Of a DNA stretch of 5,214 nt, positions 1 to 5,214 are shown in pieces. Every line of letters begins with the position of its first letter. The stretch's first letter is position 1. The notes beneath the pieces are model-generated. The model was not told the origin of the DNA. It made no database searches and worked only from the letters and a program-made list of their open reading frames with translations. The DNA comes from Desulfobacteraceae bacterium (GTDB lineage: Bacteria > Desulfobacterota > Desulfobacteria > Desulfobacterales > Desulfobacteraceae), in NCBI GenBank assembly GCA_024225895.1, contig JAAEMC010000199.1, positions 1-5,214 of the forward strand, read 5' to 3'. A program made the translations under genes and the position numbers.

Positions 1-42
1 GAAAATCCTAAGGTTATTGAAGCTTACATAGGAGAAGATTAA
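1..42 (+). CDS. livG: LivG-type ABC transporter ATP-binding protein, C-terminal end only (5' truncated by window)
   Basis: Reading frame 1 from the first base gives ENPKVIEAYIGED and then a TAA stop at 40-42. An ending of the form NP.VIEAYLG(E/D) is the usual C-terminus of LivG/LivF-type ATPases of branched-chain amino acid ABC importers. In these proteins it follows the last helix of the nucleotide-binding domain. No Walker or signature motif lies in the window, so the call rests on this short tail plus the LivH, LivM and binding-protein genes downstream. The protein would sit on the cytoplasmic face of the membrane and hydrolyse ATP to drive import. LivG is preferred over LivF by recollection of similar tails, but the two share this ending. 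The next gene starts only 6 nt after the stop, so it belongs to the same transcript. Confidence 0.8.
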   Translation, partial: ENPKVIEAYIGED

Positions 43-48
43 ATCATA

Positions 49-1974
49 ATGAAGAATAATGATCACTTACTTGAATACACCATACCCCAACTCCTTCGCT
101 GGCGGGTCCAAAAGTCTCCCAACAAAACTGCTTTAAGGGAAAAGGATTTCGGCATCTGGAATGCCTATACCTGGGAACAATATTACGAGCATGTCAAAAA
201 AACAGCACTGGGACTAAAGGTCATAGGCCTCAAAAAAGGCGATACAATTGCCGTTATCAGCGATAATATCCCTGAACTATTATTTGTAGCAATTGGGGCA
301 CACTCCATAGGAGCTATGTCTGCAGGGATTTATCAGACAAGCATGCCTGCCGAGATTTCCCAGATTCTTACCTATCTAAAAGTCAGTGCAGTCTTCTGTG
401 ATAATCAGGAACAGGTGGATAAGGTTCTCGACATCAGGGAACAAATCCCAAAAGTCAAAAAGGTCATCTTTGAAGACCCCCGGGGGATGAGGGACTATAT
501 GTCTGATGACTGGTTTATTGATATCAGGGATATCTATAAACTGGGTGACAAAGAGAATGAAAAAAACCCTGAATTTTATGACAAAATGATTGATGAAGGG
601 AAACCTGAAGATCCCTGTCATCTATGCTTGACATCAGGCACAACCGGCCTTCCTAAAGGCACCATGATGACCCATTTAAACTATATTAACATGGGGGTTA
701 AAATTACCGAGGTAGATCCTCTTGAGCCCACGGATGAATATGTTTCCTTCCTGCCCTTTGCATGGATCGGTGAACAGATGAACTCTTTCGGGGTTGCCAT
801 GGCAACAGGAATTACCATCAATTTCCCGGAAGCTGTGGAAACCAACATGGCGGATCTCAAGGAAATCGGACCCCACTTTATGTTTGGTGCCCCAAGAATT
901 TATGAAACCATCCGGTCGGAAATATGGCTTAAAATTGACCAGTCCTACTGGCTGAATAAGATGTTATATAATTATTTTATTAAAGTTGGTGAAACAGCGG
1001 CAACTTACAGGATGACCGGTAAAACCATGCCGCTGGGATTGAAAATAAAAGCATGGCTTGGAACACAGATGATCTTCAGGCCGCTGATCAACCAGCTTGG
1101 ACTTTTAAGACTCAGAAGGGCTTATACCGGTGGTGCTGCCCTTGGACCGGCACTTTTTACCTTTTACCAGGCCATTGGTATCAATCTTAAACAAATTTAC
1201 GGACAGACTGAAATCACTGGAATCGCCTATATGCACAGGGATGGTGACGTGCGGCCGGATACGGTGGGAAAACCATTGCCCGGCACTGAATGTAAGATTG
1301 CCGAAGACGGTGAAATCCTTTCCAGGGGCGCATCTGTTTCACCTGGTTATTTTGACCTTCCTGAAAAATCCGAAGAGCTTCTTGAGGGAGGATGGCTCCA
1401 TTCCGGGGATGCCGGATTTATAGATGAAAACGGTCATCTGGTGGTGATTGACCGTCTATCTGACGTAATGCACAACAATAAAAGTGAAATGTTTTCTCCC
1501 ATGTTCCTTGAGAATGCGCTGAAATTCAGCCCCTATATCAAGGAAGCCGTGATTTACGGCAACAAAGAAGATTACGTAGCCTGCCTCGTAAATATCGATC
1601 CCATTGTTGTGGGAAAATGGGCTGAAGACAGGGGAATTTCTTATACCACTTATATGGATCTTTCTTCCAAACCGGAAGTGGCTGAATTGATGATGGAACA
1701 GGTCATTGATGTAAATTCCAGGGCAGAAAAGGAACATTTTAAAATCAAACGGTTTGCCCTGTTATATAAACTTTTAGATGTAGATGACGGAGAGCTGACA
1801 AAAACCGGCAAAATCCGTCGTAAATTTGTGCAGGAAAGATATCAGAACCTGTATGATTCACTTTATGACGAAACTGTGGATAAAAAAGAAGTTGAAGCAT
1901 CCTTCCAGTATCAGGACGGGCAGTCCACAACAGTTAAAACCAGTATTTCTTTTTATACGGTGAAAGGAGTCTGA
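49..1974 (+). CDS. AMP-forming acyl-CoA synthetase (long-chain fatty acid-CoA ligase type), transporter-associated
   Basis: This 641-residue cytosolic ANL-superfamily enzyme should activate a carboxylic acid with ATP to an acyl-AMP and then to an acyl-CoA. The A3 phosphate loop LTSGTTGLPKG is at 194-204, A5 YGQTEITG at 384-391, the A7 aspartate (HSGD) at D454, the ribose-contacting R469 in IDR, and the catalytic A10 lysine is probably K588 in LTKTGKIRR. FGAPRIYE (279-286), the helical insert after it and RRAYTGGAALGP (356-367) are typical of the long-chain (FadD15/FAA-like) class. The hinge region is odd: DRLSDVM (468-474) has Ser471 where relatives carry Lys or Asp, and the following loop (475-481) has no glycine. 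A roughly 40-residue tail follows A10. The start at 49 suits the N-terminal family pattern, and an AGGAG at 30-34 inside livG may serve as its ribosome site. The gene lies between livG and livH, which suggests it activates the imported ligand. The substrate is unknown. Confidence 0.93.
   Translation: MKNNDHLLEYTIPQLLRWRVQKSPNKTALREKDFGIWNAYTWEQYYEHVKKTALGLKVIGLKKGDTIAVISDNIPELLFVAIGAHSIGAMSAGIYQTSMPAEISQILTYLKVSAVFCDNQEQVDKVLDIREQIPKVKKVIFEDPRGMRDYMSDDWFIDIRDIYKLGDKENEKNPEFYDKMIDEGKPEDPCHLCLTSGTTGLPKGTMMTHLNYINMGVKITEVDPLEPTDEYVSFLPFAWIGEQMNSFGVAMATGITINFPEAVETNMADLKEIGPHFMFGAPRIYETIRSEIWLKIDQSYWLNKMLYNYFIKVGETAATYRMTGKTMPLGLKIKAWLGTQMIFRPLINQLGLLRLRRAYTGGAALGPALFTFYQAIGINLKQIYGQTEITGIAYMHRDGDVRPDTVGKPLPGTECKIAEDGEILSRGASVSPGYFDLPEKSEELLEGGWLHSGDAGFIDENGHLVVIDRLSDVMHNNKSEMFSPMFLENALKFSPYIKEAVIYGNKEDYVACLVNIDPIVVGKWAEDRGISYTTYMDLSSKPEVAELMMEQVIDVNSRAEKEHFKIKRFALLYKLLDVDDGELTKTGKIRRKFVQERYQNLYDSLYDETVDKKEVEASFQYQDGQSTTVKTSISFYTVKGV
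1963..1969 (+). promoter_or_regulatory. Ribosome binding site of livH inside the ligase 3' end, with stop/start overlap
   Basis: AAAGGAG at 1963-1969 is a strong Shine-Dalgarno match, 4 nt before the ATG at 1974. The ligase stop TGA (1972-1974) shares its A with the livH start (TGATG). This is a classic arrangement for translational coupling, so ligase and permease levels are probably linked. The spacing is on the short side, but no other in-frame start nearby is better placed. Confidence 0.7.
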
Positions 1975-2867
1975 TGAGTTATTTTTTTCAATTGGTCGTC
2001 AGCGGTATTGTGGTGGGGTCCATATACGCATTGGCTGCCCTTGGACTTGTACTGGTCTATAAATCAAGCCGGGTATTGAATGTTGCCCATGGCCAGATCA
2101 TTGCGGCAGGGGCCTTTATTACCTATTATTTAACAGTCGATTTGCACATCCCGATTTTCTTTTCCTTTATTGCCAGCATGATTATTACCTTTTTTATCGG
2201 CATGGCTATTGAAAGGATATTCTTACGGCGTCTCATCGGTGAACCCATTATATCTGTTATTATGGTGACCATTGGCCTGATGTACATTCTTGACGGTGTG
2301 ATTTATCTTACCCCCTTTGGAACGGAAAATTTTTCATTTCCGGTGTTTTTACCCCAGGCACCACTGGAATTCGCCGGTGTTTCCATTTCCTGGACCCAGC
2401 TTTTAGGCGTCATCATTACGATCATTTTGATCGGTGCGTTTTCCTGGTTCTTTAAAAAATCAACTGTGGGTATCTCCATGAGGGCGGTGTCTGATGATCA
2501 GCTCGGGTCCATGTCTGTGGGCATATCCGTTCCCACTGTATTCGGACTTGCCTGGGCTACAGCAGGGCTTTCTGCGGCTGCTGCGGGATGTATCATCGGT
2601 AATATTACAGGACTGAATTTTGAGACCCTGCATGCCTTTGGAATCGTGGTGCTGCCGGTGGTCATCCTGGGTGGGCTTGATTCCATTTTAGGTGCGGTTG
2701 TTGCCGGCATCATCATGGGACTGATCCAGCAGTTTGCCAGCGGGTATCTGGATGGAAACTGGGGCCTTAGTGGTACAGGAGAGGTTTTACCCTATATCAT
2801 TTTGTTATTTATCCTTCTTTTTAAACCGCATGGTCTGTTTGGAATCCATGAAATTGAGAGAGTATAG
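1974..2867 (+). CDS. livH: LivH-type permease of branched-chain amino acid (HAAT) family ABC importer
   Basis: This 297-residue integral inner-membrane protein is one half of the translocation channel and pairs with the LivM-type protein encoded next. The N-terminal run SGIVVGSIYALAALGLVLVY (10-29) followed by SSRVLNVAHGQ (31-41) is the recognisable start of LivH proteins. Hydrophobic segments lie at roughly 6-29, 38-55, 60-80, 92-112, 139-160, 188-210, 222-254 (long, perhaps two passes) and 271-284. The cytoplasmic loop MRAVSDDQLGSMSVGIS (169-185) matches the EAA-like coupling loop that contacts the ATPases. VVILGGLDSILGAVVAGIIM (229-248) is another family hallmark. The length is normal for LivH, and the C-terminal LLFKPHGLFG (281-290) is the usual ending. 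It overlaps the ligase by 1 nt and ends 3 nt before livM, so it is co-transcribed. The family is clear; the transported compound is not, because HAAT permeases serve amino acids, amides, urea and aromatic acids. Confidence 0.95.
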   Translation: MSYFFQLVVSGIVVGSIYALAALGLVLVYKSSRVLNVAHGQIIAAGAFITYYLTVDLHIPIFFSFIASMIITFFIGMAIERIFLRRLIGEPIISVIMVTIGLMYILDGVIYLTPFGTENFSFPVFLPQAPLEFAGVSISWTQLLGVIITIILIGAFSWFFKKSTVGISMRAVSDDQLGSMSVGISVPTVFGLAWATAGLSAAAAGCIIGNITGLNFETLHAFGIVVLPVVILGGLDSILGAVVAGIIMGLIQQFASGYLDGNWGLSGTGEVLPYIILLFILLFKPHGLFGIHEIERV

Positions 2868-2870
2868 CCT

Positions 2871-3965
2871 ATGTCAGCAAATACGTGGTTAGCAACGGGA
2901 AATTTTAATACAACCTACAGACAGGAACAAAAGACATTTTTCACCAGCCTGGACCGAAGCATTTTTACCTTTTTTTTGGTTGTCCTTTTCATGTGGCCTG
3001 TCTTTTTCCAATTGACCAATAAATATATGCTGGTGATTGATAATGTATTAATCGCCATCATTGCGGTAATGGGGCTGAATCTTGTGACTGGTTTTGCCGG
3101 GCTGATATCCATTGGGCATGCGGCCTTTGTCGGCATCGGCGCCTATACCGTGGCCTCTTTTTGCCAGGTCCTGGGCACCAATCATATAGCAGTTACCCAT
3201 TTCTGGCCGGTACTGATTATTTGCGGAGGTATCACAGGGGCAATCTTTGGGGCCTTAATCGGTCTTCCAGCCTTAAGATTGAAGCACCTGTATCTTGCCA
3301 TTGCCACCCTGGCTTTTCAGCAGATTTTCCAATGGGTGATCCAGCTCTTTGATTTTTTTAACAAAGGCCAGACCATCAGTGTTGGCAGAGTTTTCTGGAT
3401 CACAGGAAAAATCGGCAGAAAAGATCATTATTTTTTTTGGTATTACATATTACTTGTGGTGGTGGTATTACTGGGTTTTGGTATCCGTAACTTGTTGAAA
3501 ACCCGCTATGGCAGATGCCTTATGGCGGTACGAGATAATGACCGGGCCGCAGACGCCATGGGAATGCACCCGGGACTGACAAAAGTATATGCTTTTGCTT
3601 TGGCCGGCTTTTTTGCCGGTGTGGCAGGCGCCATGCATGCCTATCTTTACAGGGGTGTTGGGTTTGAATCCTTTACCCTCAAAGAGTCCATCGATTATCT
3701 TGCCATGGCCATTGTCGGAGGTCTGGGAACACTTAACGGTTCTTTATGGGGCCCTGCAGCTATTCAGCTTCTGGATCTCCAGGTGGAAAAACTTGCAGAG
3801 AGCGCGGCCCAATACCTGCCGTCGAGCATGAACCTGGCAACAGCCCTGCGGCCCTTTACCTTCGGTCTTGTCATTGTGCTATTTTTGATGTATGAGCCAA
3901 GGGGTATAGCCAACTGGTGGAGAATTGTAAAATCGTATACCAAGTTGTGGCCATTTAGGTATTAG
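2871..3965 (+). CDS. livM: LivM-type permease of branched-chain amino acid (HAAT) family ABC importer
   Basis: This 364-residue integral membrane protein is the second channel subunit, partner of LivH. The signature GFAGLISIGHAAFVGIGAY (74-92) is the LivM hallmark. The EAA-like loop RYGRCLMAVRDNDRAADAMG (212-231) should dock the ATPases, and AIVGGLGTLNGSLWGPA (280-296) and the C-terminal YEPRGIA (341-347) are also standard. Hydrophobic segments lie near 31-48, 52-72, 78-98, 111-131, 140-160, 188-205, 237-260, 274-301 and 328-341. A hydrophilic N-terminus of about 28 residues (with GNFNTTYRQEQ, 10-20) precedes the first helix. I recall similar G-F-x-x-x-Y leaders in LivM proteins of ligase-linked clusters, which supports the ATG at 2871. 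The start lies 3 nt after the livH stop, with a weak purine-rich GAGAGAG (2856-2862) about 8 nt upstream, so its translation probably depends on coupling to livH. Confidence 0.95.
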   Translation: MSANTWLATGNFNTTYRQEQKTFFTSLDRSIFTFFLVVLFMWPVFFQLTNKYMLVIDNVLIAIIAVMGLNLVTGFAGLISIGHAAFVGIGAYTVASFCQVLGTNHIAVTHFWPVLIICGGITGAIFGALIGLPALRLKHLYLAIATLAFQQIFQWVIQLFDFFNKGQTISVGRVFWITGKIGRKDHYFFWYYILLVVVVLLGFGIRNLLKTRYGRCLMAVRDNDRAADAMGMHPGLTKVYAFALAGFFAGVAGAMHAYLYRGVGFESFTLKESIDYLAMAIVGGLGTLNGSLWGPAAIQLLDLQVEKLAESAAQYLPSSMNLATALRPFTFGLVIVLFLMYEPRGIANWWRIVKSYTKLWPFRY

Positions 3966-3983
3966 AACGTGTACATTTGCGAA

Positions 3984-4015
3984 TTGGGTGTATTAAGGTC
4001 AGACTTTTATATATT
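3984..4015 (+). promoter_or_regulatory. Weak candidate sigma70-type promoter for the binding-protein gene
   Basis: TATATT at 4010-4015 matches five of six bases of a -10 box. The only -35-like element upstream is TTGGGT at 3984-3989, giving a 20-nt spacer, longer than ideal, and only the TTG of the box matches. An AT-rich tract can give such matches by chance. It is listed because the following gene is the one most often expressed in excess in LIV operons. Confidence 0.2.
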
Positions 4016-4039
4016 TTTTGCAACAATAACCCATAAACG

Positions 4040-4045
4040 AGGAGG
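4040..4045 (+). promoter_or_regulatory. Strong ribosome binding site that decides the binding-protein start
   Basis: AGGAGG at 4040-4045 is a perfect Shine-Dalgarno core, 9 nt before the ATG at 4055. Another in-frame ATG at 4046-4048 directly abuts this core and would add only three residues (Met-Val-Asn), but it is too close to use the same site. The start at 4055 is therefore chosen. This is the strongest ribosome site in the window, in keeping with high demand for a periplasmic binding protein. Confidence 0.8.
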
Positions 4046-4054
4046 ATGGTAAAC

Positions 4055-5214
4055 ATGGAAAGTAAAAAGTTATTTTTTTTCAATGCATTACTGGTTCTTA
4101 TCATTTCATTTGCGCTCAGTACTTCAGTGACGGCAGGAGAAACCTATAAGTTAGGCATGTCTCTTGCGATCACAGGCCCGACCTCTGATGCCGGCAACCC
4201 GATTTCAAAAGGGGTGGAAGACTGGTTCAAGTATGTTAATGAAAACAAATTACTGGGGGATGACAAGATCGATTGTATCATCCGGGATGACCAGTACAAA
4301 ACCGCAGTTACCAAAAGAAATTTTGAAGAATACCTGGACGAAGGGATTGTCTTTTACTTGAATTATTCCACCGGAAGCACCCTGGGTTTGAAACAAGACT
4401 TTGAAGATGAACAGATTCCCGTTGTTCCTGCCTCCTACCATGAAGGCAATTTAATAGATTCAAACTATATATTCTTACCGGTTGCCACCTATTCTGAAAA
4501 CGTAGTCGCATTAGGTGAATATGTTGCCAAGAATCATAAAGGGGGGGGTACTCCTAAAGTTGCCATGTTCCTTCATCCTTCAGCATTTGGAAGGGGACCG
4601 TTGGAAGATACCCAAAAGGCGGTTGCTGCGGGTCTGAAAATTGAAATCGTTGAAGTGGTTGAACATGGTAAGGACCTGGATAACTCAGCCATGTTAAAAC
4701 GCCTGCTCAGTAAAAATGTTCAGTATGTAATCAGCCATACGGTTCAATCTCCGGTTGCCACCATGTTAAAGGATGCAACGCGCCTTGGCGTAAAAGCGAA
4801 ATCATTTGGAGAAGAAGGCAAACTAACTTTCTTGGGCGCCCATTATACCGGTGGAAATGATCTGATCGCTCTTGCCGGAGACGCTGCAAATGACTTTTTA
4901 TGGACATGCTCCTATAACCTGACTTCTGAGCAAAATGAAGGCACAAAAAAACAATTGGATTTGGCTAAAAAATACGGACGCGATGAAAAAGCTGCCAATT
5001 CCCATAACTATGCCACTGGTATTTTAATGGCTCAGATTCCCACGGAAGCCATCAAAAGAGCAAAAGCTGCCGGTATGAAAATCAATCAGGAAAATCTTTA
5101 TAAAATCATGAATCAAATGAACGGCGGCAAAGCATTTAATTCTTTTACAGCTGTTGGACCGGTAACTTACTCAAAAGATGACCATGTAGGCGTTGATAAA
5201 TTAAAAATCTATAA
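4055..5214 (+). CDS. LivK-type periplasmic substrate-binding protein of ABC importer (3' truncated by window)
   Basis: The reading frame is open from ATG 4055 to the window edge: 386 complete codons plus two bases, no stop. MESKK is followed by a hydrophobic core (6-23) and the site VTA|GE, so signal peptidase I should cut after Ala27. There is no lipobox cysteine, so the mature protein should be free in the periplasm. The mature start YKLGMSLAITGPTSDAGNPI (31-50) and the following GVEDWFKYVNE (53-63) are typical of the type I receptor-ligand/Peripla_BP_6 fold used by HAAT importers. IPVVPASYHEGN (121-132) and KVAMFLHPSAFGRGPLEDTQ (168-187) mark the inter-lobe crossing and second lobe. Family members are usually near 400 residues, so little is missing. 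The ligand cannot be read from the sequence; linkage to an acyl-CoA ligase hints at a carboxylic acid. Residues 163-165 (GGG) are encoded by an unbroken run of eight G. Confidence 0.93.
   Translation, partial: MESKKLFFFNALLVLIISFALSTSVTAGETYKLGMSLAITGPTSDAGNPISKGVEDWFKYVNENKLLGDDKIDCIIRDDQYKTAVTKRNFEEYLDEGIVFYLNYSTGSTLGLKQDFEDEQIPVVPASYHEGNLIDSNYIFLPVATYSENVVALGEYVAKNHKGGGTPKVAMFLHPSAFGRGPLEDTQKAVAAGLKIEIVEVVEHGKDLDNSAMLKRLLSKNVQYVISHTVQSPVATMLKDATRLGVKAKSFGEEGKLTFLGAHYTGGNDLIALAGDAANDFLWTCSYNLTSEQNEGTKKQLDLAKKYGRDEKAANSHNYATGILMAQIPTEAIKRAKAAGMKINQENLYKIMNQMNGGKAFNSFTAVGPVTYSKDDHVGVDKLKIY

Larger units (their letters stand above)
3966..4054 (+). other. livM to binding-protein intergenic leader
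   Basis: This 89-nt stretch is the only real gap in the operon. It has an AT-rich centre (TATATATTTTTT around 4008-4019) and ends in a strong ribosome site. A weak imperfect inverted repeat pairs 3985-3994 with 4025-4033 (TGGGT-G-TATT against AATAACCCA, one bulged G, 30-nt loop). The loop is long and no U-tract follows the right arm, so it does not look like an intrinsic terminator. Gaps of this kind before livK-type genes often allow higher or separate expression of the binding protein. That role is inference here. Confidence 0.5.

Noticed and set aside
376..1930. Several antisense and out-of-frame open frames within the ligase gene (for example 376-621 -, 676-876 -, 1130-1423 +, 1456-1737 -, 1745-1930 -)
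   Set aside because: All lie inside a well-supported ligase gene with clear motifs throughout. Their translations show no recognisable domain, and they have no convincing ribosome sites.
2498..3831. Open frames overlapping the permease genes (2498-2716 -, 2915-3136 -, 3161-3352 +, 3589-3831 +)
   Set aside because: They are shadows of livH and livM, whose hydrophobic codon patterns give low-complexity translations in other frames. No independent coding evidence was seen.
3985..4033. Possible intrinsic terminator between livM and the binding-protein gene
   Set aside because: The only inverted repeat has about nine pairs with a bulge and a 30-nt loop. The T-rich stretch lies in the loop and not after the stem, so it does not fit a terminator.
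4046..4048. Alternative in-frame ATG start for the binding protein
   Set aside because: It directly abuts the AGGAGG core and cannot use it. The ATG at 4055 has ideal spacing and gives a normal signal peptide start (MESKK).
2970..4080. T8 homopolymers at 2970-2977, 3431-3438 and 4073-4080
   Set aside because: Each encodes Phe-rich membrane or signal-peptide segments in an intact frame. T runs are expected from TTT codon use in an AT-leaning genome, so no special function is inferred.
4164..4946. Open frames overlapping the binding-protein gene (4164-4361 +, 4250-4441 -, 4308-4511 -, 4731-4946 -)
   Set aside because: They fall in a long intact frame starting at 4055 with a signal peptide and family motifs that runs to the window edge. 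The short frames show nothing recognisable.

Overview
The window is an almost gap-free, single-strand (+) operon segment for a branched-chain amino acid type (HAAT/LIV family) ABC importer with an acyl-CoA synthetase gene built into it. In order it holds: the last 13 codons of a LivG-type ATP-binding protein (1-42), an AMP-forming long-chain-type acyl-CoA ligase (49-1974), a LivH-type permease (1974-2867), a LivM-type permease (2871-3965), a short intergenic leader (3966-4054), and a LivK-type periplasmic substrate-binding protein that runs off the right edge (4055-5214, missing only its C-terminus). No RNA gene, mobile element, CRISPR array or convincing terminator is visible.

The organism is a bacterium with a periplasm. 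The binding protein has a Sec signal peptide with a signal peptidase I type site and no lipobox cysteine, which points to a Gram-negative. The moderate-to-low G+C (judged by eye, not counted), the AT-leaning codon use and the ligase-livH-livM-binding protein order resemble clusters I recall from sulfate-reducing Desulfobacterota such as the Desulfobacteraceae. That taxonomic placement is inference. Similar clusters also occur in Beta- and Alphaproteobacteria.

The genes probably work as one unit. The binding protein captures a ligand in the periplasm, LivH and LivM form the membrane channel, and LivG (with a LivF probably outside the window) powers transport. The cytosolic ligase would then trap the imported carboxylic acid as its CoA thioester. 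The ligase sits inside the transporter operon, with 6 nt to livG and a 1-nt overlap with livH. This makes an organic or aromatic acid a plausible substrate instead of, or as well as, a branched-chain amino acid, but the sequence does not identify the ligand.

I do not see a clearly undescribed system. The observation most worth following is in the ligase: the adenylation motifs and the A10 lysine are intact, but the hinge/A8 loop is unusual (DRLSDVM followed by a glycine-free loop).
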